Positions 55,235 through 64,000 of a stretch of 64,000 bases of DNA are shown piece by piece; position 1 is the stretch's first letter; each line of letters begins with the position of its first letter. Both the position numbers and the translations under genes were made by a program. Origin of the DNA: Adiantum capillus-veneris (Eukaryota; Streptophyta; Polypodiopsida; Polypodiales; Pteridaceae); the NCBI GenBank assembly GCA_014529385.2, contig CM043961.1, positions 12,402,478-12,466,477 of the forward strand. Direction: 5' to 3'. The notes under the pieces are model-generated. The model saw nothing but the letters and a program-made list of their open reading frames with translations. It did not search any database and had not been told where the DNA came from.

Positions 55235-55525
55235 ATGGTTGGACAAGTATGCTTCTTTGTGCAGCTTGTGAGATTTGTGATCAAATGGAAGGGATTGTGC
55301 ATGTCACAAATTGCCACATATATGATTGCTAATGCAAAATACACTCTAAAGAAGAGAGATCAAGAGGTATGGGCTAAGTTTGTTTCCATGAATGGAAATA
55401 AAATTTGCCTTTCCATGAGGGATGTAGAACAAAAGATAAAGCAAGGTCTTCTACCAATGAAAAGAAGTTCTGTGGATGAGGAATCTTATCCCCTTAGTAT
55501 ATTGAATCAACCTTCAACATGTTAG
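55235..55525 (+). pseudogene. PRP22/DHX8-like helicase fragment (S1-domain end)
   Basis: The frame contains KWKGLCMSQIATYMIANAKY, KKRDQEVWAKFVSMNGNKIC and LSMRDVEQKIKQGLLPMKRS. It follows the pattern of the S1 RNA-binding domain and adjoining linker of the DEAH-box splicing helicase PRP22/DHX8 (EGL-x-H-x-SQIA, KRDQEVxVKV, LSLSMRDVDQ, LLPxKR). PRP22 releases mRNA from the spliceosome. Only ~80 residues are present, with no helicase core, so this is a captured or degenerate copy. I judge it from remembered family motifs; a protein search is needed to confirm it. Confidence 0.65.
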
Positions 55526-55569
55526 GCTTTTAGGAGATTGTCATCAGTTTTCAGAACAGAGTCTTTTTT

Positions 55570-55775
55570 TGTTGGGGATGAAGGCCAGTAGGCCAATATC
55601 ATCATAGATTAATCGCTCACTAACCCTCATTTCATTCTTGGTTATTGATAACATAGAACAATAAAGAGCTCACACATAGTGTAAGAAGAAGCTCCACCAA
55701 AACCAATCTCTCTCTTCTCTCAAAACCCTAATATCCCAGCCCTTGCATCCCTATTGCATTGTGCACTCATCAACA
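55570..55775 (+). repeat. Copia-R 5' LTR
   Basis: 206 bp starting TGTTGGGGATG and ending CATCAACA, so the termini form a TGTTG/CAACA inverted repeat. The PBS begins two bases later. The 3' LTR would lie beyond the window. Confidence 0.75.
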
Positions 55776-55777
55776 AC

Positions 55778-55790
55778 TGGTATCAGAGCC
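55778..55790 (+). other. Copia-R primer binding site (initiator tRNA-Met)
   Basis: TGGTATCAGAGCC is the classic plant copia PBS, complementary to the 3' end of initiator tRNA-Met. Confidence 0.93.
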
Positions 55791-56865
55791 GGAGTGAAGG
55801 CTTGCATCATTGCAACATCACTGATAGAGAATGTGGTGAAGTTGAAAAATTTTCAGTTATGTTTTGCTGTAGAGATATGACTGAGTAGAAATCTGACTTT
55901 GAGCTTGATTCCCACGACCCAAACTAGAAAATTTGTGGTCTACAACTTTTCAGTTGAAGTTTTTGTTGTACGTTGACAAAGTGCCTACAAAAGGAAATTT
56001 TTGCAAATTTTGGACGGTTTGATAGATATCGACCAACAGACAACAGGGTGTTCTAAAAGTTGCAGATGCTTTTGTGAAGAGTTGTTGGAAGTGGGATGCT
56101 TACTGCATACTTCATTTGTTCAATGTGTAGCTGATTTGTTCGGAGATTTTTGTGCACACATAACAAAATTTTATGTGTGAATTATGAAGAAACGCTCGGA
56201 TTATGTTTATTAAGCACATTTATGTTTGATAGTGCATCTTGCGGGTTTGTGCTTTGCTTATGTGCATTATTGATTACCTTGATGCATAGTCTTGTGGATA
56301 CTATCTATATACGCTGTTGTGGAGCCTACTTGGCTTGAGTTGATAGTTACCCGACTGTTCTTGAGACTCAATTCAGAAGAGACCTTTCTGAGACTATGGC
56401 TAGTCATTGAGTCTACTTAGCCTTTTGGATGATTGTGCGTGAGGGTTTTTTGAAGCCAAACACTGGGGCTGAGCTACCCAGTGTAAGGTGGATTAGGTTG
56501 CTTGAGTTCCGCTTATCGTGGCCTTGCCATAGGTTATGTATAGAGTGGACATAGGAGCTCAAAATAAGTGTTCATGATATGTATGCATCGAGAAATGTTG
56601 TGATTCTTGACTCTTCTTCCTGAGATACTAGCAAATACTGCTTATTTTTGTGATTTATGACATTTGGGATTTAAATTTTATTCCTCGCACAAGGAAAACT
56701 CTGCCAAAATTGTCTTGTAGATTTCATGGCTATGATTGCTTGAATTTCTTTATATTGCCATTCAGTCTTTGGGCTTCTATTGGGTTTGTTGGTTGGGATA
56801 TTTCTCAATTTAGAGTTCAAACTCTAATGAACTTTCTCAGGATTATTCTTGCCATTAGTGGCATT
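55791..56865 (+). other. Copia-R leader, no gene
   Basis: A 1.07-kb untranslated region between PBS and the gag ATG. A frame at 56,650-56,865 runs into gag without a stop but has no gag features, so gag is started at the ATG at 56,866. Confidence 0.6.
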
Positions 56866-57480
56866 ATGGCTTCTTCTTCTTTGAATAATGCTTTGCTTAA
56901 CATTGAAAAGTTTGATGGAAAAAACTTTTATTATTGGAAGAAGAAAATCATAAATGTTTTGGTTCAAAAGAAGCAGGTTAAGCGCATAAAGTTTCAAGGT
57001 GTCAAACCTGAGAACATGGATGCGAAAGAATGGAAATCTTGTTGATTGTTTCATGAAAGAAAGTTTCAATCACTTGAACGAGTTTGATGCAACTTTTAGC
57101 CAGTTGATTGCACAAAAAGTTTCCTTTTAATGATAGCCTAAAAGCAATGCTTCTATTTATTACTTTGCCACCAAGTTGGGATACTTTTAGTATGGCAATT
57201 AATAACAGTCTTACTGTGAATGAACTCACCATGGAGAAGGTTGCTAGTTCTTTACTGACTGGGGAAATTAATAGGAAGAACAATGATAGTGGGAAAGGTT
57301 CTATTGCTCTTAATGTTTGTGGTAGATAGCAGTCAAGAAAGGAATTTATAGAAAAAGAAAGATCAAGAAGCAAATCTCATTGTCATCATGACATAAAGTG
57401 TTACTATTGCAATAAGCTTGGTCGTATACAAAGGATTGTTTTAAATGGAAGAGAGAGCAAAGGAAAGCTAAAGGTAAGCA
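56866..57480 (+). pseudogene. Copia-R gag
   Basis: MASSSLNNALLNIEKFDGKN and FYYWKKKIINVLVQKK match the copia gag start (F-x-G-x-N-[FY]-x-x-W). After a frameshift near 57,043 come FMKESFNHLNEF and LFITLPPSWDTFSMAINNSL, then a knuckle remnant, CYYCNKLGRIQ, at about 57,400. Several frameshifts are present. Confidence 0.8.
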
Positions 57481-57835
57481 AGTTCAAGACAAAGGTGTAC
57501 AAAAAGCATTGTCTGTGAAGATTGAAGAATCAAACGCATGGAGATGTGTTGTTCTTATCATCTCTTGACTATGATTTTTTAGTTTTAAGTTCCACTACTA
57601 CCTTTAAAAATTGGATCATCGATTCTTGGTGCATCATTTAATGTTGCTCCACGTAGACAATGGTTTTCTACTTATGATGCTTCAAGGAAAGGTGTGGTGC
57701 ATCTTGGAAACAATTATGTGTGTGACATAGTGGGCACTGGTGATGTGAAATTGTGGTTTACTAATAACACAAATTCCTCACAAGGCAAGTGGCTATATAA
57801 GGAGTGAGTGCTGAGAGTTGATACATAGTGACATT
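57481..57835 (+). pseudogene. Copia-R protease region
   Basis: FKNWIIDS (about 57,608) is the copia protease W-x-[IL]-D-S-G motif, broken by a one-base insertion right after Ser; NVAPRRQWFSTYDASRKGVV continues in the next frame. The Asp is retained but the frame is lost. Confidence 0.7.
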
Positions 57836-58165
57836 TGTGGTCCTATGCTTAGTGTCTCATTAGGGGGTGCTTCTTATTTTGCCACATTCATAGATGACTA
57901 TTCTTGCAAAGTTTGAGTTTATCCTCTTAAACGCAAGGATTAAGTGCTTGATGCATTCCAAAAGTTTTTTCTCATTAGTCAAGAACCAGAGTGGCAAGAA
58001 GGCTAGGTGCTTACGCATTGACAATGGTGGGGAGTATGTTTCAAAGTCTTTTCAAGACTTTTGTGATTCAAAGGGAATCAAACACAAGTTGATCGCTCCT
58101 TACAATCCTCCACAAAATGGTGTTGCAGAAAGGATGAACATAAACATGCTAGAGAAAGTTAGATC
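57836..58165 (+). pseudogene. Copia-R integrase, part 1
   Basis: HSDICGP begins just upstream, at about 57,822 (first Asp). GGASYFATFIDDYSCKVWVY follows, then CLRIDNGGEYVSKSFQDFCD (second Asp, about 58,017) and APYNPPQNGVAERMN (Glu, about 58,130). One frameshift lies near 57,920. The sequence is cut at LEKVRS by the insertion of Copia-N. Confidence 0.85.
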
Positions 58166-58398
58166 TGTAGAGTGCGCAGGTGATGGAGAAGGTAGGAAAG
58201 AAGACTACACACACACACCAACACACATCGAGACACACACACACACAATCGTTACCCTACAGCAGCCATTCAACGAGATGCTCTTCTCTTCTTCATCTCT
58301 TTGAACTATTATCCAAAGTATATTTACAACATAGTATAGACAGTGTCCAGCCGCCCATAGCACAATGGACATATTCTTTAACATCATATTCTTTAACA
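58166..58398 (-). repeat. Copia-N 3' LTR
   Basis: 233 bp, starting TGTAGAGTGC and ending TTTAACA. It carries a private 15-bp duplication of 'tcatattctttaaca' at its inner end and a CA-repeat. Confidence 0.92.
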
Positions 58399-58818
58399 CT
58401 CCCCCTCAAGCTCAGAGTGAGCTTGCATATGATGAATTCCCAATGATTCACGAAAGTAGAAAAACTTCTCCTTTCCAAGAGCTTTTGTGAATATATCCGC
58501 AACTTGATCATTTGTCTTCACATACACCAAATCAATCTCATTTGCCAAAACTTTTTCTCTAATGAAGTGATAATGTACCTCAATGTGTTTAGTGCGAGCA
58601 TGGTAGACTGGATTCTTTGCCAACATGATGCTTCTAATATTGTCACAATATATAATGACACTGTCAAGATAGTCAAAACCAAATTCTACCATAAGTACTC
58701 TCAACCATGACTCTTCACATGCTGCCAAAGCTGCTCCACGATATTCAGCTTCTGTACTTGATAATGCTACAGTTGATTGCTTCTTGCTACTCCAACTTAT
58801 CATACCATTGCTCATCAT
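58393..58818 (-). pseudogene. Copia-N RNase H
   Basis: The frame shows GMISWSSKKQSTVALSSTEA (K-Q-x-x-V-x-x-S-S-x-E-A-E-Y), IIYCDN, then LAKNPVYHARTKHIEVHYHF and ADIFTKALGKEKF, the full copia RNase H signature. The stop codon lies just before the PPT. The 5' side abuts an internal deletion of RT. Confidence 0.92.
58399..58408 (-). other. Copia-N polypurine tract
   Basis: In minus sense, TTGAGGGGGAG abuts the 3' LTR, the typical purine-rich plus-strand primer site. Confidence 0.8.
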
Positions 58819-59335
58819 GACTTCCAGTGAGAATCAAGTCATCAACATAGATAACAATAACGACGATCTCTCCATCAACATGCTTCGAAAATAATGAGTG
58901 ATCGGCAGTAGATTGTTTAAATCCTATCTTCTTCAAGAATCTGGTTATCTTTTCACACCAAGCTCTAGATGCTTGCTTCAAACCATACAATGCTTTCTTC
59001 AACTTACACACATAATATGGAAACTCTGGATGTTGATAACCCTCTGGCTGTATCATATAAACTTCTTCTTCCAAGTCACCATTCAAGAATGCATTATCCA
59101 CATCCATTTGCCGTAAATTCCAACCGAACATACTTGCCATTGCTATCACCAATCTGACTGTTGTCATCTTTGCAACTGGACTAAATGTCTCATCATAATC
59201 AAGACCTTTTGTTTGTGCATAACCTTTAGCAACAAGCCTCGCTTTGTATCTTTCCACACTACCATCTGACTTGCACTTGACTTTGTATACCCATTTTGAA
59301 CCAATTGCTTTCTTTCCACTTGGCAAGCGAACCAA
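58787..59335 (-). pseudogene. Copia-N reverse transcriptase, C-terminal part deleted
   Basis: Motifs KWVYKVKCKSDGSVERYKAR, QTKGLDYDETFSPVAKMTTV, QMDVDNAFLNGDLEEEVYM, KALYGLKQASRAW and VIVIYVDDLILTGS (catalytic YVDD) are intact. Straight after ILTGS the sequence jumps into the RNase H start, in another frame. About 170 residues normally found between them (thumb, connection, the Y-x-x-x-x-G-x-L-x-Y motif) are missing. Confidence 0.92.
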
Positions 59336-59345
59336 ATCCCAAGTG

Positions 59346-61640
59346 TCATTCTATAAGAGCATCCATCTCATCATCCATAGCTGACTCCCATTCTGATTTT
59401 CCAATTGCCTCTTGAAAACATGTAGGCTCTTTATGTTGCACACGTGAAACCATGTATGCATAAGGTGTACGCATGTAACCGTTGTATGTCAATCTATCAA
59501 CTGGATAATGCACCCTCTCTGATCTTCTCAACTGTGGTGCACTCTTCTCTTCAACTCTTGCATATGGGGGTACATATTTCTCAATATGCTTACTGCCAGG
59601 TGTCCTCAAATGTGGTAAACCATGCTATTCATCGAGGCTTTCATCTCCAGAACTCTCTTCAACCACTTTCTTCTTGCCTTTCTCGTCTTGCTTCTTATCT
59701 CGCAAACGACCGCTCCATGGGTTGACACTTCCTGTACTCTCCTCTGCCATATGTGGTCCTGAAATAGTTCTTGTTGATGGCCCTAGCTTATCAACAACAT
59801 GATGCACATTCTCTTGCTCTTCATACTCATCTTCTATCATCATTGGCTTTGGTTTATACCATGGTTCGTGCTCACAAAATCTGACATCTCTACTGACATA
59901 AACTTGTCTTGTCGTAGGATCATAGCACTTGTAACCTTTCTTTTCAACTGGGTAGCCCAAGAATATACACTTCACTGCCTTTGGCTCCATCTTCTTTCTT
60001 GCTTTATTTGGCACATGAACATAGCAAACACATCCTAAAACTTTCATGTAGGAAACTGTTGGCTTGATCCCATAAAGTCTCTCATAAGGTGAAATTTCAT
60101 GAATGGCACCTGTTGGTGTTCGATTAATAATGTGTACTGCTGTATGAACTGCTTCAGCCCAATATGTTAATGGCATATTCATCTCATTCATCATGGCTCT
60201 TGCAATCTCTGCTATGACTCTATTCTTTCTCTCAGCAACTCCATTTTGTTGTGGTGTGTATCTGCAAGTAATCTGTCTTCTTATGCCTTGTTCACGTAAG
60301 TAATCATCAAAATTGTGTGACATGTACTCTCCCCCTCCATCTGTACGTAGGCATTTAATTTGACAACCATTCTCTTTCTCAACCATAACTTTGAACTCCA
60401 AAAATACCTCAAATGCCTCTGACTTTGCCTTTAGAAAGTAAACCCATGTCATTCTGTTGTAATCATCCGTAAATGTGATAAAATATCGACAACCATTTGG
60501 TGTAGCATGATCACAAGGTCCCCAAATATCTGAATGAACAATTTCCAAAGGACTTTGGCTAATTCTCCCCCTCTTTGGAAATGGTAAACGAGATTGCTTT
60601 CCAAATTGACAAGCTTCACAAACATGATCAAAATTCAATCTGCCAAACTTTGGTAATCCACGTACAATTTGATTTGATTGCATATGCTTTAATCTTCTAA
60701 AATTGACATGACCAATCCTCTTATGCCATAACTCTGTCCAATCATCTTGAGTGGCTGATTTGTTTGCATACATACCACTGTGTAAACATGGATCTCCAGC
60801 TTCCAATGAGAACAAGCGACCTTTCTTTCTTCCACGTGCCAATATCTTGCCTGGTCTGCCGTTGTGAAACTCCTCTATGAAGCATCCATAACGATTAAAA
60901 CGGACTTGCAACCCTTGATCTGTCATTTGTCCAACTGATGCTAAATTCTTTGTGATTGAAGGCACATATAGAACATCTCCCAATGTGTTGTATGTCCCGT
61001 CTTTTTCTAGCAATAGAACTGAACCAACATGTGTAATCCGATGCATAGTATCATCACTTGTAGCGACAAACTCATCCTCTTCTAATTTCTCTTTTCTGTC
61101 AAACCATTCACCATGATATGTCATATGATTTGTGGCACCACTATCTAAATACCAATCATCTGTATGATGTGGTTCCACCATGCTTCCAACAACATTCTCC
61201 ATAGGAAATAAATGTCCACTCGACCTATTGTCATATATATTTTGATCATGAGGATTGTATCCAACAAAGTTTCCTCCATGTCTGCCATAACCTCGGCCTC
61301 TTCCACCACGATCACGATTTTGATTTAGCCTTGTGTAACATTCTCTTCCAAAGTGACCATAAATGCCACATCTGTTACAATATCCATATCTTTGAGGATG
61401 TACAAATCGTTCACCTCCACGTCCACGAGTTCGGGCTCTCCCCCTGCCTCTTTGGCTATAATCGTTGTAACTTTGACTTTGTTGGTTTTGCCATTGACCT
61501 CTTCCAACATTGTTTCCACGACCATAGTTTCCTCTTCCACCTCTATTGTTTCCACGACCTCTAGAGTAAAAAACCTGATCTCTGGAATTGTTATTTGATG
61601 TAGAAGGACCTGACTTGCCTAACTTCACCTCTTCTTGCAA
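59346..61640 (-). pseudogene. Copia-N nucleocapsid, protease, integrase and RT N-terminus
   Basis: In order: Arg/Gly-rich segment, knuckle CNRCGIYGHFGREC (C-x2-C-x4-H-x4-C), protease WYLDSGATNHMTYH (DSGA intact), the H-H-C-C integrase zinc site (WHKRIGHVNFRRL ... CEACQFGKQ), integrase core with HSDIWGP, CLRTDGGGEYMS and NGVAERKN (D-D-E complete), and the C-terminal LGCVCYVHVPNKARKKMEPK. An in-frame TAG at 59,625-59,627 and a one-base deletion near 59,350 (D-A-L-I-E) separate this from RT. Confidence 0.93.
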
Positions 61641-61658
61641 ACAAAGGTTTACTAACTC

Positions 61659-62243
61659 TTAAAAATCAGGCATGTGTCCTCGAACAGATATAGATGTATC
61701 CAATGACTTGTATTCTGGTCCCAAACCATTCAATGTCACTGAAACTAAGTCATCATCTGGAACTTCAACATTAATGCTCGCAAGATCTTCCTGTATTTGC
61801 TTTATCTCTGTCACATAATATGATATGGATCTATTTCCTCGCCATACACAATGTAACCTTTGCTTCAAGTGAACTTTTCGTGGTTCTGTATTGGAGCTGT
61901 TCATTCTTGCTAGTATCTCCCATGCTTCCTTTGGAGATTGAGCCTTCTTCACATGTGGTATAAAGAAGTCACTAATGCATAGTGAAATCCAATGCATCAC
62001 TTTCCTTGAATTCTCGATCCACTTCTTGTAAGCTTCTACTCCTACTTGCCATGTTTTATGTGCTTCAACATTCTCTCTATTTGGTTCCAAACCAACCTCG
62101 GGAAACTCTTGTTCACCTGTAATATAATCCTATAAACCTTTGCCCATGATAAAGTTCTCCATCCTGTAAGACCATATGCTGTAGTTCTCTCTGGTCAGCT
62201 TCTCTCCAACAATCTGTGTGACTTGAGTTGAACTTTCTGCCAT
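61659..62243 (-). pseudogene. Copia-N gag N-terminal part
   Basis: Starts with ATG at 62,243 (MAESSTQVTQIVGEKLTREN, then YSIWSYRMENFIMGKG), continues past a TAG near 62,130 (Trp expected), and reads AQSPKEAWEILARMN, then VTEIKQIQEDLASIN and LNGLGPEYKSL. This is the UBN2/gag-polypeptide-of-copia pattern. A TAA at 61,659-61,661 (Gln expected) separates it from the knuckle frame; both stops fit C-to-T or G-to-A transitions. Confidence 0.88.
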
Positions 62244-63130
62244 CTTCACTCTCTCAATTTCTTCCAAAGGATTTTGACAAAATTTCAGCAGAGTTTCGTT
62301 TGTATTTGGACAATATCTCTAGTGACAATCTCAACCAAAGTGCTTATAAACAGTGACAGAAAATCTCTCACTGCAAAGGGAAAATCCACTGACTCACTTT
62401 GTCACAGGCTGACTCAGTACTATGCATAAATACTCTAAAACAATGTCCACATGGACCTGTATGCAAATGCAATCCATACGTTGTCATGTACCACATATCC
62501 ATACATCCACCTTCTTCCCATAGTCGTAAACGACATATGAGGTCTTTCGCGGGGCTAGTCGGGGGTTCGCTCCAGTACCTAATCCACCTTGCCAAGGTAC
62601 CAAAGCTCCCAAGGCAAGGCTTCAAAAAACATCACTCGACCCTCACAAAGGCTGCAGTTTTCCAAAATACATTGACCGCATATCCATACATAACCACAAA
62701 GTACTCAATCTGACAATATAACCGCCTCAACTTCTTCCCACAACCTTTCTTACATAGGCGGCTGTCCATAACGGACCCACAACAAACAATCATAATCTTC
62801 GATAACACAATATCATGATGCAAAAGCTCTATGTCGCTCTCAAAAACCTGTGTAAATGCTGAATTCTTCACCTGTAACCTGTAAATCTACTTTCGAGTGC
62901 AAAACTGGACATCTCCTATGCTTGTGTGAGCTGGCTGTTTGCTGCAAAAAATTGTAGATTTTGGCAAATCTGAGTATGTCAATGCGTCCGGAACACCCAA
63001 AAACATAAAGATAGACTCCTGGATCACTGTATTCCGAGTTCGAGTGAGGGAGTTGTGACCAAAAAAACCTCTCTTTTTTGCTGTTTTCCAGAGCTGTGGA
63101 AACCTGTGTATTGACTGTAGCTCCTCAAAC
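62244..63130 (-). other. Copia-N 5' leader, no gene
   Basis: An ~890-bp untranslated leader between PBS and gag ATG. Short ORFs on either strand (for example 62,399-62,713) have no recognisable relatives. Confidence 0.7.
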
Positions 63131-63145
63131 TGTGCTCTGATACCA
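63131..63145 (-). other. Copia-N primer binding site
   Basis: Minus-strand sense TGGTATCAGAGCACA, complementary to the initiator tRNA-Met 3' end, three bases from the 5' LTR. Confidence 0.93.
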
Positions 63146-63148
63146 CTT

Positions 63149-63372
63149 TGTAGAGTGCGCAGGTGATGGAGAAGGTAGGAAAGAAGACTACACTTACACA
63201 CCAACACACATCGATACACACACACACACACACACAATCGTTACCCTGCAGCAGCCATTCAACGAGCTGCTCTTCTCTTCTTCATCTCTTTGAACTATTA
63301 TCCAAAGTATATTTACAACATAGTATAGTCAGTGTCCAGCCGCCCATAGCACAATGGACATATTCTTTAACA
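63149..63372 (-). repeat. Copia-N 5' LTR
   Basis: 224 bp, TGTAGAGTGC...TTTAACA on the plus strand. It matches 58,166-58,398 closely except for CA-repeat length, a few substitutions and the 15-bp duplication at the inner end of the other copy. Confidence 0.93.
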
Positions 63373-63377
63373 AGATC

Positions 63378-63890
63378 TATGTTGTCCAACACCAATCTAC
63401 CCAAAGGGTTTTGGGAAGAAGCAGTTGCTACAATATTTCATCTCATCAATAGGTCACTTAGCTATGTGCTAGACAAGCAGGTTCCAGAGATACTTTTATC
63501 TACAAAGGTTCATTCTTATGAACATCCTCAAGTTTTTGGTTGTGAAGCATTTTGTGATGTTCCTAAGAATATGCAGGAAATGTATATTCTTGGGTTATGG
63601 CGAGTCTAATGAGATGGGATATCGTCTTTGGATCCTAAAGTCAAAAAGATTGTTTGAAACAATGATGTGTATTTCAATGAGCAAAAGATGCATAAGAAAC
63701 CTATACCTATTGTTCATATGCCACATGTAGTGATTCAAGAGGATGGGATAGTTCTTAATAGAGTACATAATATACCTGAACAACAACCACAACATGTAAA
63801 AAACCCTCCTATGTTAGAAGAAAGAGTGGAACAACCTAATGTGCTTGAGTTAAAGAGATCTACTCGGGTTTCTTGTCCTCCATAATGTTT
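63378..63890 (+). pseudogene. Copia-R integrase part 2 and linker
   Basis: SMLSNTNLPKGFWEEAVATI and FHLINRSLSYVLDKQVPEIL complete the integrase core and C-terminal part (SYEHPQVFGCEAF). After a frameshift near 63,590 come FLGYGESNEMGYRLW and the acidic/Pro-rich linker, ending LELKRSTRVSCPP, the R-R-S-x-R-x-x-x-P-P motif that precedes RT in copia elements. Confidence 0.85.
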
Positions 63891-64000
63891 TGTTCCATCT
63901 CTTGTGTGATGTTGATAGATGGTGGTGAGCCTTCATGCTATGAGGAAGCTAAGTCTGCAAATGATAAGCTTAAGTGGCAATTGGATATGCAATTTGAGAT
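63891..64000 (+). pseudogene. Copia-R: start of RT region (cut by window end)
   Basis: After a frame change the plus strand reads a GEPSCYEEAKSANDKLKWQL-type segment, the 'EP-x-x-Y-x-E-A-x-x-x-x-x-W' motif found at the beginning of copia reverse transcriptase. The domain continues beyond 64,000. Confidence 0.7.

Larger units (their letters stand above)
58166..63372 (-). mobile_element. Copia-N: Ty1/copia retrotransposon nested in Copia-R
   Basis: A 5.2-kb minus-strand element with short LTRs (58,166-58,398 and 63,149-63,372), an initiator tRNA-Met PBS, and a perfect 5-bp TSD, AGATC (58,161-58,165 and 63,373-63,377). Removing it and one AGATC restores the Copia-R integrase frame (LEKVRS joined to MLSNTNLPKGFWEE). 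Gag, protease, integrase, RT and RNase H are in copia order. Three or four stops, one frameshift and an RT deletion make it inactive. Confidence 0.95.
55570..64000 (+). mobile_element. Copia-R: old Ty1/copia element, interrupted, runs off the window
   Basis: LTR, PBS, gag, protease and integrase follow in the usual copia order on the plus strand. Copia-N is inserted within integrase (58,166-63,372). The pol gene resumes at 63,378 and runs up to the RT start at the window end. Frameshifts are frequent, so it is old. Confidence 0.85.

Overview
The window is repeat-dense nuclear plant DNA. The evidence is plant-type Ty1/copia elements primed by initiator tRNA-Met (PBS TGGTATCAGAGC), Ty3/gypsy elements of the Tat type (two RNase H domains, no chromodomain), elements with a tRNA-Asp-type PBS, a LINE, and long GA/CT/GT microsatellites. 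The deep nesting suggests a large genome. I cannot name the species; a non-seed vascular plant or other large-genome plant is only a guess. I see no intact ordinary host gene.

Left block (1-26.9 kb). A decayed copia element (Copia-L, + strand) is split at 689/25,880 by a Tat gypsy element (Tat-1, + strand, LTRs 690-2124 and 24,381-25,879). Tat-1 has a leader with a duplicated small ORF and a broken pol (about 21.2-24.35 kb). About 17 kb of other DNA lies between its leader and its pol: a decayed minus-strand gag-protease region (GagPro-1, 3.7-8.4 kb), a tract of about 280-bp repeats built on a 20-bp palindrome (8.67-9.8 kb), a small inverted-repeat transposon (10.78-11.24 kb), an unrecognised spliced-looking gene with a Cys/His finger (11.4-14.9 kb), a minus-strand Cys-rich gene fragment (16.9-18.9 kb), two kinds of 8-mer-rich arrays that sit in the apparent introns, and a possible 5' LTR with a tRNA-Asp-like PBS (20.03-20.55 kb).

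Middle (26.9-33.3 kb). Mostly unassigned sequence, with one decayed LINE (28.44-31.35 kb, + strand) that has endonuclease and reverse transcriptase domains.

ABC element (33,285-54,455, minus strand). This LTR element has three LTR copies (A, B, C) and a perfect 5-bp TSD, TAAAT, outside A and C. B and C are separated by only 29 bp, in which the PBS is fused directly to the PPT. The main internal part carries a gag-protease gene (GagPro-2) with repeated Y-x-D-x-x-G-x-x-Y modules and no reverse transcriptase. A younger Tat element (Tat-2, 41,521-50,865, minus strand) sits inside it, with near-complete gag-pro-RT-RNaseH-aRNaseH-integrase coding broken by four small lesions. The Tat-2 PBS continues into a complete 3' half of a tRNA, including CCA.

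Right block (54.5-64.0 kb). A captured fragment resembling the S1-domain region of the splicing helicase PRP22/DHX8 precedes an old copia element (Copia-R, + strand, 5' LTR 55,570-55,775) that runs off the window end. Its integrase is split by a younger copia element (Copia-N, 58,166-63,372, minus strand, TSD AGATC). Copia-N is structurally complete apart from an RT deletion and a few stops.

Nothing here looks like a new functional system. The most unusual observations are the tRNA 3' half at the Tat-2 PBS, the three-LTR structure inside one TSD, the conserved leader micro-ORF, and the repeated modules of the gag-protease elements.
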